A program made the position numbers and the translations under genes. The notes under the pieces are model-generated. The model saw only the letters and a list, made by a program, of their open reading frames with translations, searched no databases and was not told the DNA's origin. This document shows positions 25,446-33,385 of a stretch of 36,520 nucleotides of DNA, in pieces. Each line of letters starts with the position of its first letter. Positions within the stretch are counted from its first letter, which is position 1. The stretch comes from a virus: IMG/VR virus record IMGVR_UViG_3300008266_000206, positions 1-36,520 of that record; one strand, given 5' to 3'.

Positions 25446-25813
25446 AAAGAGTAGACGCCATAATAGTTATTTGTATGGTCGGTTTAATTTTAACCGGTAT
25501 CGGTACGCATAACTTTTTAAGAACTAAACACCCAGAAACGATAGTAGTACGCGTAGATACGTTTTACCTTACTAACGATAAACCCGTAATAGTAGAACAG
25601 AAACTACCGGTACCGAATACCAGATACGATAGCCTGGTACTAGAACTTAATAAAAATATTTACGCCTTCGCAAAGCAGCGCGACAGTTTAAAAACTAAAC
25701 TTTTTCTGGCCCAGTACAAAATAGAAAAAGTAAAATATTACCTATCTATAGTAGACCGTAAACCGTCGCAAATAAAATATTTAAAGGGCTGGGTACGCCG
25801 CGCAGTAGAATAA
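25442..25813 (+). CDS. Membrane-anchored coiled-coil protein, possible second spanin (Rz-like)
   Basis: A 123-residue protein with an N-terminal transmembrane segment (6-24, AIIVICMVGLILTGIGT) and a helical, charged C-terminal part (ELNKNIYAFAKQRDSLKTKLFLAQYKIEKV). This is the layout of inner-membrane Rz-type spanins. It overlaps the endolysin stop (AATGA) and is the last + strand gene before the terminator. It may pair with the lipoprotein at 24428 or be redundant with it. Confidence 0.6.
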   Translation: MKRVDAIIVICMVGLILTGIGTHNFLRTKHPETIVVRVDTFYLTNDKPVIVEQKLPVPNTRYDSLVLELNKNIYAFAKQRDSLKTKLFLAQYKIEKVKYYLSIVDRKPSQIKYLKGWVRRAVE

Positions 25814-25833
25814 AAATAAAGGTTTAAAAACGT

Positions 25834-25863
25834 AAAACCCGACGTTAATAGCGTCGGGTTTTT
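25834..25863. terminator. Strong bidirectional terminator ending the late operon
   Basis: Perfect 11-bp stem AAAACCCGACG (25834-25844) / CGTCGGGTTTT (25852-25862) with a 7-base loop and T-tracts in both directions. It stops + strand late transcription after 25813 and minus-strand transcription coming from the lipoprotein gene. Confidence 0.9.
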
Positions 25864-25888
25864 GCGTATTTTAGTTCTGGCCCAGGCA

Positions 25889-26020
25889 CTACCTGGTCGG
25901 TCTTTTCGATACTGGTAACTGGTACCCAGGCTGGCTGGTATAGTTCGGGTTCGGGTTTTCTTTTTTACACGAAACGCAGGCCAGTACTGCGATTAAGGCT
26001 AATAACGTTAACTTTTTCAT
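25889..26020 (-). CDS. Small lipoprotein (only minus-strand gene)
   Basis: Read on the minus strand, ATG 26018-26020 to TAG 25889-25891 encodes 43 residues: MKKLTLLALIAVLACVSC, then KKENPNPNY and a short polar tail. It has a lipoprotein signal with a VLAC lipobox (Cys15; Cys18 is an alternative). It has its own consensus promoter at 26058-26088 and shares the terminator at 25834-25863. It is the only gene facing left. Small phage lipoproteins of this kind are often superinfection-exclusion factors or receptor blockers; an accessory lysis role is also possible. Function is inference, but the coding call is good. Confidence 0.7.
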   Translation of the reverse strand: MKKLTLLALIAVLACVSCKKENPNPNYTSQPGYQLPVSKRPTR

Positions 26021-26048
26021 ACTTTAAAATTTAGGTTTAAAAAATTTA

Positions 26049-26080
26049 TTTGGTTAGCAAATATACAGTTTATATATTTA
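26049..26080 (+). promoter_or_regulatory. Rightward early promoter
   Basis: TTTG at 26049-26052, a 20-bp spacer, TATATTTA at 26073-26080 (one change from TAnnTTTG). Predicted start about 26085, upstream of the early gene block beginning at 26132. Confidence 0.55.
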
Positions 26081-26088
26081 CAAAACAA
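26058..26088 (-). promoter_or_regulatory. Leftward promoter for the lipoprotein gene
   Basis: On the minus strand, TTG at 26088-26086, a 20-bp spacer, and a perfect TATATTTGC (26065-26057), the best -7 match in the window. It overlaps the rightward promoter almost completely, so polymerase binding on one should exclude the other. Confidence 0.65.
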
Positions 26089-26131
26089 TACAGCGAAATA
26101 CGGCAGCATACACATAACAAAAAGTTAACAA

Positions 26132-26380
26132 ATGAGAAAAAATAAAGTAAACGCCTACGGCCCACTACGGTTAAAGATACCCGCAGCTACCAGGCTACTA
26201 ATCGAAGCGCATAAAACAGACGGCGACTTCGCAGCGATCAGTAAAGAAATATTCGGCAGTAACGAAAATCGGCAGCTAATAAAAGCGGCGGTAGATAATG
26301 GCGAAGGCCGCGAAAGAATCGTTAACGCTATCGTTAAATTTTACAACAGAAAAAAACTGGCTACTAAAAAACTATCTTAA
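26132..26380 (+). CDS. Early hypothetical basic protein
   Basis: An 82-residue, lysine/arginine-rich helical protein, the first gene behind the early promoter. Segment DGDFAAISKEIFGSNENRQLIKAAV could form a helix-turn-helix, so a DNA-binding regulator is possible. No family recognised. Confidence 0.7.
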   Translation: MRKNKVNAYGPLRLKIPAATRLLIEAHKTDGDFAAISKEIFGSNENRQLIKAAVDNGEGRERIVNAIVKFYNRKKLATKKLS

Positions 26381-26394
26381 TATTTAATCACTTT

Positions 26395-26405
26395 AAAAAC
26401 TTTCA
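26395..26405 (+). promoter_or_regulatory. Early leader motif AAAAACTTTCA, copy 1
   Basis: Eleven-base motif three bases before the ATG at 26409. The same motif precedes the starts at 26664 and 27106 at 3 and 2 bases. Probably a translation-enhancing leader or a shared post-transcriptional signal. Confidence 0.6.
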
Positions 26406-26408
26406 AAA

Positions 26409-26639
26409 ATGAATACTTTTTCAGCACTACAAGACGCTAACGTATCAACAGTTAATTTTATTAAGCCACTAACAGTACGCATATACGAACGCGGGCTACG
26501 CGAACAAAGAAACGGCATATACCTATTTAACTACTACCCAGACGCGGTTAAACGCGTAGCGAAAAGCGTATCTGGTCTGCGCGAAACTTTGGCCGTATCT
26601 ATGGGCGTACGCAGGCCTTTAAAAAAGTCTTCTAATTAA
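26409..26639 (+). CDS. Early hypothetical protein
   Basis: A 76-residue basic protein (MNTFSALQDANVSTVNF...), with an alpha/beta start and a C-terminus ending RRPLKKSSN. Not recognised. Second gene of the early operon, with the AAAAACTTTCA leader. Confidence 0.7.
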   Translation: MNTFSALQDANVSTVNFIKPLTVRIYERGLREQRNGIYLFNYYPDAVKRVAKSVSGLRETLAVSMGVRRPLKKSSN

Positions 26640-26649
26640 TTCAAAAACT

Positions 26650-26660
26650 AAAAACTTTCA
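26650..26660 (+). promoter_or_regulatory. Early leader motif AAAAACTTTCA, copy 2
   Basis: Same 11 bases, three bases before the ATG at 26664. Confidence 0.6.
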
Positions 26661-26663
26661 GTT

Positions 26664-27080
26664 ATGCAAATTTCTAAACTAGATAAAAAAGTACTGGCGG
26701 CTTTTCCCGAACTTAGCCGTAAAGACCTTAACACGTGTACCGTTTTACGTTTCGACGAACTGCGGTACTTTCAGAAGAACCGAACCACTATACGCCGCGA
26801 AGAACTAAAGCTGGACGCTGTAGGCGTAACGCTGGCCGAAGCCGTAAAACTTACCGCCGCGTCGTTCGACGGTACCAGTACCGAACTAAATTTTATATCT
26901 ACTATGGGCCTTTTTAGAATGTTATATCTGGCCCAGGCTAGCCGCGAACGTAGGATAGCTAAGATAGCCGCCTACCGTAAAATAGTAGCCCTGGGTACGT
27001 CGGCTATTCTATTGTATAAGCGTAAAGCTGCGACGTACGGCCTAGACGTTAATACCTTCATAGCCGACTACGGGTACTAA
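26664..27080 (+). CDS. Early hypothetical protein
   Basis: A 138-residue protein of mostly helical composition, with a hydrophobic C-terminal helix (RKIVALGTSAILLYKRKA) that could be membrane-associated but is short and charged-flanked. Not recognised. Member of the early operon. Confidence 0.7.
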   Translation: MQISKLDKKVLAAFPELSRKDLNTCTVLRFDELRYFQKNRTTIRREELKLDAVGVTLAEAVKLTAASFDGTSTELNFISTMGLFRMLYLAQASRERRIAKIAAYRKIVALGTSAILLYKRKAATYGLDVNTFIADYGY

Positions 27081-27092
27081 TTATTTAATTCA

Positions 27093-27103
27093 AAAAACTT
27101 TCA
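27093..27103 (+). promoter_or_regulatory. Early leader motif AAAAACTTTCA, copy 3
   Basis: Same 11 bases, two bases before the ATG at 27106. An inverted part (TGAAAGTT) also appears after this gene at 27684-27691. Confidence 0.55.
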
Positions 27104-27105
27104 TT

Positions 27106-27675
27106 ATGCAAAACGAAAAACACCTACTAGACCTTCTGCAGTTCGCAGTAGATAACCCCGCCCAGTTAGCCAGCTGTAAAGCCGCCTACTATCTAGCCCA
27201 GAAATGGCCCGTAAAGCCTTCGTTAAAAGAAAAAGCCGCCTTCTACGAAAAGTTCGCCGTAGCCCTGGCGGCTGCAGAAAAAGCTACCGCCGATACCGTA
27301 GTACTGCAGAAGGGCGAAACGCTACGCTACCTAGACTACGACATAAAGAATTCTACGAATAACGACGGGCTAGTACTTCGCAAAGAAGGCGAACTATATC
27401 TGGGCAACTTCGGCCCAGGTACCGCAGCTAATCTGGAAACCGCAAAGCGTTACGCCGTTATCTATTTTATGCTGGCGCGGCCTTCTATCTTTGCAGGTAC
27501 CCTGGCTAATAAAATAGCTACGGCGCATAGCGGTACCGCGTCCGAATACGGGCTATTCTTTCACGCCTTAAAGGCCGAAGGCCTGGGCATGCCCAGCGAA
27601 GTAACACCAGGCGACGGTAGTAACCGTATGATATATTTTAACGGCGAACCTTTAACCAGAAGCCGTACTACATAG
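27106..27675 (+). CDS. Early hypothetical protein
   Basis: A 189-residue soluble alpha/beta protein (HLLDLLQFAVDNPAQL..., LRYLDYDIKNS, LYLGNFGPGTAANLETAKRYAVIYFMLARPS). I do not recognise it. It ends at TAG just before a weak hairpin region and the next transcription unit. Confidence 0.7.
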   Translation: MQNEKHLLDLLQFAVDNPAQLASCKAAYYLAQKWPVKPSLKEKAAFYEKFAVALAAAEKATADTVVLQKGETLRYLDYDIKNSTNNDGLVLRKEGELYLGNFGPGTAANLETAKRYAVIYFMLARPSIFAGTLANKIATAHSGTASEYGLFFHALKAEGLGMPSEVTPGDGSNRMIYFNGEPLTRSRTT

Positions 27676-27705
27676 TTTTGTTTTGAAAGTTCAAGACCGT
27701 ATAAA

Positions 27706-27735
27706 TAGCCGGTACGTAGGTCGGCTAATTTTTAA
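27706..27735 (+). terminator. Weak hairpin with T-run
   Basis: Six-base stem TAGCCG (27706-27711) / CGGCTA (27722-27727) followed by ATTTTT. It could be a partial terminator or attenuator in the 82-base gap between early genes. Weak evidence. Confidence 0.3.
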
Positions 27736-27757
27736 AAACTTTTAAACTATAAATATT

Positions 27758-28105
27758 ATGGCATCTTTAAAAAAGCATTTTTATACCGTTATGCAGGTAA
27801 CAAACAGCCAGAATAAAATAGTAGGCCGTCTGCATATATCCGGTATAGTTACGCTGCATTTTAACGCAGACCCAGACATAAAATATAACTGCGTATTTTT
27901 TGGCGGTATAGACATACTACCGCTACTAGAAAACCTACCTGGTAGCGACGAAGTTTTACAGGCTATCTATAAAACGTCGTACGATCATATACTAAAAACT
28001 TTTACACTAGATACCCTGGCAGCTAAAGACGACGCAGCTATAGAAGACGCGGTACGCAGCGAAGGCGGCGCAGTAGAAGCCCAGATCGAAAACTTAAACC
28101 CGTAA
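27758..28105 (+). CDS. Early hypothetical protein
   Basis: A 115-residue protein; beta-rich first half (VMQVTNSQNKIVGRLHISGIVTLHF) and an acidic helical C-terminus. No family recognised. The start has a typical AAATATTATGGCA leader. Confidence 0.7.
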   Translation: MASLKKHFYTVMQVTNSQNKIVGRLHISGIVTLHFNADPDIKYNCVFFGGIDILPLLENLPGSDEVLQAIYKTSYDHILKTFTLDTLAAKDDAAIEDAVRSEGGAVEAQIENLNP

Positions 28106-28109
28106 TATA

Positions 28110-28313
28110 ATGGACGTAGTACATACATTTAACACCCTGGCGTTATGGCTTAACAGCTGCCAGACGATCGAACAAATAGAACTTTTACAGAAGGTAGCCG
28201 ATAACTTTTTATTCGACCGCTGCAATAGCGAAAAACTGTATATACAGTTTTGCGAAGCTGCCGAAATAAAAAAAGTACTACCGGCGTCTATACTAGAACC
28301 GATAACACCGTAA
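28110..28313 (+). CDS. Early hypothetical protein
   Basis: A 67-residue helical protein (TFNTLALWLNSCQTIEQIELLQKVADNFLFDRC...) starting four bases after the previous stop. Not recognised. Confidence 0.65.
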   Translation: MDVVHTFNTLALWLNSCQTIEQIELLQKVADNFLFDRCNSEKLYIQFCEAAEIKKVLPASILEPITP

Positions 28314-28343
28314 CCAATTTTTAAACCATAAATTTTAATCAAA

Positions 28344-28688
28344 ATGGAAATTAACGTAACAGTTAACCACAAACTAGACGAAAGCGCTATAGCATTTATA
28401 CGCAGTCTATTTAGTGAAGACGGCGCAGCGCCCGTAAAAGCAAAACCCGCCGCAGGCAGTAAAGCCGCGCCGGTAAAACCCGCTGCAGAAAAAGAAACGC
28501 CAGGCGAAACCGACGTAGCTACCGAAGAAGTAACGATCGAAGCTATACGGGCGGTACTGGTAGAAAAGAAAGACGCCGGCAAATCTGACGCTATTAAAGC
28601 GCTACTGGCGACCTTCGACGTAAAAAGCGCTACGAACCTGGATAAAAAAGACTACGCGGCGTTTATTATTAAACTGCGTAAACTTTAA
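28344..28688 (+). CDS. Early protein with a linker and a C-terminal helical module
   Basis: A 114-residue protein. It has a short N-terminal segment and an Ala/Pro/Lys linker (28-60), then a helical module (TIEAIRAVL...AIKALLATFDVKSATNLDKKDYAAF, 64-114) of the type seen at the C-terminus of phage recombination-associated proteins (...LL..YGA..L..L....). A similar module is inserted in the nucleotidyltransferase-like protein at 33386. Located just before the DUF2800 nuclease, so a recombination or replication accessory role is plausible. Confidence 0.6.
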   Translation: MEINVTVNHKLDESAIAFIRSLFSEDGAAPVKAKPAAGSKAAPVKPAAEKETPGETDVATEEVTIEAIRAVLVEKKDAGKSDAIKALLATFDVKSATNLDKKDYAAFIIKLRKL

Positions 28689-28691
28689 ACT

Positions 28692-29870
28692 ATGGGTACC
28701 GGCCACGCATTTTTAAGCCCGTCTGGCGCTAGTATCTGGTTGAACTGTACACCTGCAGCCAGGCTAGCCGAACCGTTCGCAGATACCGCTGGCAGGGCTG
28801 CAGACGAAGGTACGCTGGCCCATAGGCTAGGCGAACTATTTTTACGGTATCGTACTGGTAAGATCACTAAAAAAGTCTACCAGAAAGACTTAAAAGAAAT
28901 ACAAGCCGACGAACTGTACGAAGCGTCTATGTATGAGTACTGCGATAACTACGCCGTATTCGTACTGGAAAAGTACGCCGAAGCCCAGGCGGTAAGTAAA
29001 GACGCACTATTAGTTTTAGAACAGCTGTACGACCTTACCGCGTTTATACCGGACGGGTTCGGTACCGGCGACGCTACGACTATCGGCGACGGCGTACTAA
29101 CTATCGTAGACCTAAAGTACGGTAAAGGCGTACCGGTATCGGCGGTAGAAAATAAGCAGCTACGACTATACGCCCTGGGCGCGTTACTGGCCTACGGTTT
29201 TATATTCGACATACATACCGTACGTATGTTTATCTACCAGCCGCGCTTAGAAAGCGTAACGGTAGACGAAATGGCCGCCGACGATCTACTAGCCTGGGCA
29301 GAAAACGAAGTAAAGGTTAAAGCGCTTATGGCCTTTAATGGCGAAGGCGACTTCGTACCTGGTACCCATTGTAGGTTCTGCAAAGCTGCAGGTATGTGCA
29401 AAGCAAATGCCGCGTATAACTTAGAACTAGCCCGCCACGAATTTAAAAGCGCGCAGCTGCTAAACGATACCGACATAAGCGAAATACTGCAGCGTACCGG
29501 CCTATTTACTACCTGGCTAAAAGCCGTTAACGACCACGCGTTTAACGAAGCGCTAAAGGGTAAAAAGTGGCCTGGGTTTAAACTGGTAGCCGGTAGAAGT
29601 AACCGTAAAATAGCCGACGAAAAGCTAGTAGCTGCGCGACTACTTAGCGACGGTCTAGAAGAAAGCGACATTTATAAAAAAGAACTTCTGGGCCTAACAG
29701 CGCTAGAAGGTTTACTAGGCGAAAAAACCGTAAAACTTTTACTGGGCGACCTAATCACTAAACCCGAAGGCAAACCGACGCTGGTAGAAGCTACCGACAA
29801 ACGCGAAGAACTAAATACCCTGGCGGCTGCGGTAGATGAATTCAAACATTTGATCGAACAAGACTTTTAA
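28692..29870 (+). CDS. DUF2800 RecB/Cas4-like nuclease
   Basis: A 392-residue PD-(D/E)XK exonuclease-like protein. The family start SPSGASIWLNCTPAARL is followed by DEGTLAHRLGE (motif I His), TIVDLKYGKG (the DLK core) and NKQLRLYALG (motif with Gln/Tyr). Cys19 together with Cys227, Cys230 and Cys236 (HCRFCKAAGMC) gives the four-cysteine pattern of Fe-S cluster RecB/Cas4 nucleases. It is encoded directly before the DUF2815 SSB-like gene, as in many phages. Likely a 5'-3' exonuclease or end processor in recombination-dependent replication. Confidence 0.9.
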   Translation: MGTGHAFLSPSGASIWLNCTPAARLAEPFADTAGRAADEGTLAHRLGELFLRYRTGKITKKVYQKDLKEIQADELYEASMYEYCDNYAVFVLEKYAEAQAVSKDALLVLEQLYDLTAFIPDGFGTGDATTIGDGVLTIVDLKYGKGVPVSAVENKQLRLYALGALLAYGFIFDIHTVRMFIYQPRLESVTVDEMAADDLLAWAENEVKVKALMAFNGEGDFVPGTHCRFCKAAGMCKANAAYNLELARHEFKSAQLLNDTDISEILQRTGLFTTWLKAVNDHAFNEALKGKKWPGFKLVAGRSNRKIADEKLVAARLLSDGLEESDIYKKELLGLTALEGLLGEKTVKLLLGDLITKPEGKPTLVEATDKREELNTLAAAVDEFKHLIEQDF

Positions 29871-29895
29871 TTTTTAAACTTTAAATTTTACAAAA

Positions 29896-30477
29896 ATGGA
29901 AAACAAAGAAAAGAACGCCGCCAGGTTTATAACCGGCCCAGCGCGTTTAGGGTATGCGAAGTTATGGGTACCCGAAGCTATGGAAGAAGGCCAGGAAAAA
30001 AAATACGGCGCCGTAGTTATGATACCGAAAACCGACAAAGCGACCGTTAAACTTTTACTGGCCGCATACGAAGCCGCGAAAGAGCAGGGCCAGGCTAAAT
30101 TCGGTAAGAAGTGGAATGTAGATAAATTAAAAAACTACGCGCTAAAAGACGGCGACGTAGACTACCCAGAAAAGCCCGAATGCGAAGGCATGTACTGTAT
30201 AAGTGCAAAGAACGCAAAGCAGCCCGAAATGATCTACCGTAACGGTAAAGCTATTACAGATAAAGACGAAATGTATAGCGGCGTATGGGCGTACGTTAGT
30301 TTAACGTTCTACGGCTACGAAAAAGGCGGCGGCGGTATCGGCTGCATGCTGAATAATTTAATGAAGGCTAAAGACGACGAAGCGTTCAGCGGGCAGACTT
30401 CTGCGGCCGACGACTTCGCCGACATAATAGACGTAGACGCCCAGGACGATAAACCGGACGAAGACGACTTTATGTAA
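29896..30477 (+). CDS. DUF2815 single-strand DNA-binding protein
   Basis: A 193-residue OB-fold-like ssDNA-binding protein (DUF2815). Signatures include RFITGPARLGYAKLWVPEAM near the start, KKYGAVVMIPKTDKAT, and YSGVWAYVSLTFYGYEKGGGGIGCMLNNLMK. The acidic C-terminus ends KPDEDDFM, like the partner-binding tip of bacterial SSB and T7 gp2.5. This tail is shared with the small terminase and the protein at 15188. Coats ssDNA and likely recruits polymerase, exonuclease or primase. Confidence 0.88.
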   Translation: MENKEKNAARFITGPARLGYAKLWVPEAMEEGQEKKYGAVVMIPKTDKATVKLLLAAYEAAKEQGQAKFGKKWNVDKLKNYALKDGDVDYPEKPECEGMYCISAKNAKQPEMIYRNGKAITDKDEMYSGVWAYVSLTFYGYEKGGGGIGCMLNNLMKAKDDEAFSGQTSAADDFADIIDVDAQDDKPDEDDFM

Positions 30478-30558
30478 TATCTTTTTTAATTGGTATCTAG
30501 AGTAATAATAAACGGGCTGGCCTTTCTAGGCCTGGCCCTAATTTTAAAACCTAATTTT

Positions 30559-30777
30559 ATGGCAGACGAATACATAAAAACCCTGGACGATCTTAAAGAA
30601 TACCTAGCGCAGTTTATACACGTAGACGAAGCGTTCGAAGCTATGCGACGCGTTAGCGTACGCCAGGACGTATCTAAATGGTTCGAAGAAAACTACGGCT
30701 ACGAAGGCATTAAACGACGTACCGGAAAACAGGCCTTTACTTTATTTTTTACTGATCTAAAAACTGGTAAAATATGA
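30559..30777 (+). CDS. Hypothetical protein
   Basis: A 72-residue acidic-to-basic protein (MADEYIKTLDDLKEYLAQFI...). I chose ATG 30559, with leader CTAATTTTATGGCA, over the upstream TTG 30490, whose extension reads as a non-protein-like hydrophobic stretch in a spacer. Its stop overlaps the next ATG (ATGA). Not recognised. Confidence 0.65.
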   Translation: MADEYIKTLDDLKEYLAQFIHVDEAFEAMRRVSVRQDVSKWFEENYGYEGIKRRTGKQAFTLFFTDLKTGKI

Positions 30778-30989
30778 AAGACGAAACACCCTTACCGCCT
30801 TTAACCGATAGCGATAAAATAACCTTCGGTAAACATAAAGGTAAAGCGCTGGCAAAGGTGCCGGCCCACTATCTACTATGGCTTTATAACGAAGGCTGTA
30901 ACGACGCCAGGGTAAAAGAATACATAGTAGCGAACCTGGACGAACTAGAAAAAGAAGCACACCGAAATAAACCGTATCGAAAATGGTAA
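30774..30989 (+). CDS. DUF3820 family protein
   Basis: A 71-residue protein with ITFGKHKGKALAKVPAHYLLWLYNEG, the DUF3820 signature. Such small proteins are common in phages near exonuclease and DNA metabolism genes and are thought to bind DNA or assist nucleases; the function is not established. Coupled to both neighbours by overlaps. Confidence 0.8.
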   Translation: MKDETPLPPLTDSDKITFGKHKGKALAKVPAHYLLWLYNEGCNDARVKEYIVANLDELEKEAHRNKPYRKW

Positions 30990-31240
30990 AGCCAAACAGC
31001 GAAGAACTGCAGACTATGTACGAACGTTTTAAAAAAGACGCTGTAGTATGCGATCTATACAATACGTTAACTTCGATCTATACAAAGGCAGTACCAGAAT
31101 TTAAACTGATCGTAACGCCTGCAGTAACAAAAGTAACGGCCGGCTACAACGTAGAAACCGTACGCGCTATAAACCACGTAAAAGCAGCGCTACTGGCGTA
31201 CGTAGAAATAAAATACCCGTTACTACCTTTACAACTATAA
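30983..31240 (+). CDS. Hypothetical protein
   Basis: An 85-residue helical protein (MVKPNSEELQTMYERFKKDAVV...). It overlaps the DUF3820 stop by seven bases and lies six bases before the polymerase. Not recognised. Confidence 0.65.
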   Translation: MVKPNSEELQTMYERFKKDAVVCDLYNTLTSIYTKAVPEFKLIVTPAVTKVTAGYNVETVRAINHVKAALLAYVEIKYPLLPLQL

Positions 31241-31246
31241 AAGAAA

Positions 31247-33358
31247 ATGCGCGAACTAAACATAGATATAGAAACCTACAGCGAAACGAACTTAAAAACG
31301 TCTGGCGTTTATAAGTACGTCGAAGACCCGACGTTTACTATACTACTGTTCGCCTACGCCTTCGACGGCGAAGAAAAAATAAAAATAATCGAACCCGAAA
31401 ATATGCTAAATAGCGGCGACGAATTCGACGCAGAACAACTGGCCGAAGTTCGCGCCTGGCTACTAGACCCTACAATAATAAAAACAGCCCATAACGCAGC
31501 GTTCGAAAGAACCTGCCTGGCTAAGTTCTTTAACATAACGTTAGACCCGTCGCTATGGTCTTGTACTATGGTTCGGGCAGCTATGCTGGGCCTGCCGTTA
31601 TCTTTAGACTTCGCAGCTAAAGCGCTAAACATACCGCAGCAAAAACTAGCGACCGGCAAAGCGTTAATAAAGTATTTTTGTACACCCTGCAAACCGACGG
31701 CTAAAAACGATATGCGTAGCCGTAACATGTCATACCACGCGCCCGAAAAATGGGCCGAATTTAAAACGTACTGCGTAGCAGACGTAGCAGCCGAACGCGG
31801 CATACGTAGACGCGTAGTACCGTTCGGCATAATACCGGTAGAAGTGGCGCTATGGAATCTAGACCAGAAAATAAACGATACGGGCCTACTAGTAGACGAA
31901 GTATTGATCGAAGGCGCTATCGAAATGGACGACATAAACCGCCGGCAGCTTATAGCCGAAGCGATCGAAATAACCGGCGTAGAAAACCCGAACAGCGCCG
32001 TACAGTTACGTAACTGGCTGGCGAACCATAAAGACCTAGACGTAGGCCTAGATACGCTACGTAAAGACGATCTACCCGTAATACGTAAAGCCGCTGCAGG
32101 TACATTAAACGAAGAACAGATCGTACGCGTACTGGATATTCGCGCCGAAATATCTAAAAGCAGTATAAAGAAGTACACGTCTTTAAATAACTACCGCTGC
32201 GCCGACGGGCGGGTACGCGGTCTACTACAGTACTACGCAGCAAACCGTACGGGCCGATGGGGTGGCCGCGGCGTACAGCCGCATAATTTAAGAAAGAATA
32301 ATTTAAAAGACCTAGAACTAGCGCGTAACCTGGTACGCCTGGGCGACATAGAAGCTATTAACCTGGCCTTCGGTTCGGTAAGCGAAATACTTAGCCAGTT
32401 AATACGTACCGCGTTTATTTCTGCGCCAGGCTGCAGGTTTATACCTGCCGACTTTTCGGCTATCGAAGCTAGGGTAATTAGCTGGCTGGCCGGCGAAAAC
32501 TGGCGGCTAGAAGTTTTTAAAACGCATGGCAAAATATACGAAGCGTCCGCGGCGCAAATGTTTAAAGTACCGCTGGATAGTATAAGCTATACCGACGCTG
32601 CAGGTAAGACGGTTAAAGGCCCGAATTTCGATATGCGTAGTAAAGGTAAGGTAGCAGAACTAGCGCTGGGTTTTCAAGGCGGCACCGCTGCCCTGGTCGC
32701 TATGGGCGCTTTAAAAATGGGTATTGTAGACGCTGCAGTAGAACGCGGTAAAGCGTACTACGATACGGGCGCTAAAGTAGAAACCTGGGCCGAATACAAA
32801 GAAGAAGTAATAACCGCAGAACTGCAGAAGCTAGTAGACGCCTGGCGCGAAGCGAACCCGAATATAAAGAAGCTATGGCGTACGGTAGGCGACGCCGCTA
32901 TAAAGGCGGTAGAAACCGGCCTGGCCGTTACTATACAGTTCGGTATACGTTTCGTCGTAGAAAAAAATATACTGTTTGTTACGCTGCCCAGTAAACGCCG
33001 GCTAGCATACATACGGCCGGTACTGCGCCCAGGTAAGTACGGCCAGGTACTTTGGTACGAAGGTCTAGACGATACAAAGCGCTGGACGCGTATACCTACC
33101 TACGGCGGTAAGCTGGTAGAAAACCTGGTACAAGCTATAGCCCGCGACTGCATGGCCGACGCTATGTTAAGGGTAGACGCTGCAGGCTACAGTATCGTAC
33201 TACATGTACACGACGAAATTATACCCGAAGTACCGGCGTTTAGTACTGGCAGCGTAGACGATCTAAATAAAATAATGTCGCAGCCGATAGCCTGGGCGCC
33301 TGGGCTACCTTTAAACGCAGACAGCTACGAAACCTTATACTATAAAAAAGACGATTAA
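31247..33358 (+). CDS. DNA polymerase, family A
   Basis: A 703-residue phage PolA-type polymerase with a 3'-5' exonuclease domain. Exo I is NIDIETYSE (residues 5-13), and the middle has the DEDD-type nuclease residues (CTMVRAAMLG..., YCVADVAAERGI). Polymerase motif A is PADFSAIEARVISWLAGE (Asp near 401), motif B RSKGKVAELALGFQGG (around 464) and motif C LHVHDEI (around 651). Synthesises phage DNA with the AEP primase-helicase and SSB. The large antisense frame opposite it is a shadow. Confidence 0.95.
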   Translation: MRELNIDIETYSETNLKTSGVYKYVEDPTFTILLFAYAFDGEEKIKIIEPENMLNSGDEFDAEQLAEVRAWLLDPTIIKTAHNAAFERTCLAKFFNITLDPSLWSCTMVRAAMLGLPLSLDFAAKALNIPQQKLATGKALIKYFCTPCKPTAKNDMRSRNMSYHAPEKWAEFKTYCVADVAAERGIRRRVVPFGIIPVEVALWNLDQKINDTGLLVDEVLIEGAIEMDDINRRQLIAEAIEITGVENPNSAVQLRNWLANHKDLDVGLDTLRKDDLPVIRKAAAGTLNEEQIVRVLDIRAEISKSSIKKYTSLNNYRCADGRVRGLLQYYAANRTGRWGGRGVQPHNLRKNNLKDLELARNLVRLGDIEAINLAFGSVSEILSQLIRTAFISAPGCRFIPADFSAIEARVISWLAGENWRLEVFKTHGKIYEASAAQMFKVPLDSISYTDAAGKTVKGPNFDMRSKGKVAELALGFQGGTAALVAMGALKMGIVDAAVERGKAYYDTGAKVETWAEYKEEVITAELQKLVDAWREANPNIKKLWRTVGDAAIKAVETGLAVTIQFGIRFVVEKNILFVTLPSKRRLAYIRPVLRPGKYGQVLWYEGLDDTKRWTRIPTYGGKLVENLVQAIARDCMADAMLRVDAAGYSIVLHVHDEIIPEVPAFSTGSVDDLNKIMSQPIAWAPGLPLNADSYETLYYKKDD

Positions 33359-33385
33359 TTTAAACCAAAAAACAAACATACAATT

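Noticed and set aside
26735-26917. Second + strand frame inside the 26664 gene
   Set aside because: Arg/Thr-rich out-of-frame translation of the same DNA with no convincing start signal.
30490-30558. Longer version of the 30559 gene from TTG 30490
   Set aside because: The extra residues are a hydrophobic stretch not matching a signal peptide, and a typical leader with ATG lies at 30559.
31354-32178. Long minus-strand reading frame opposite the DNA polymerase
   Set aside because: Low-complexity Ser/Arg-rich product lying fully inside the polymerase exonuclease region; a shadow.
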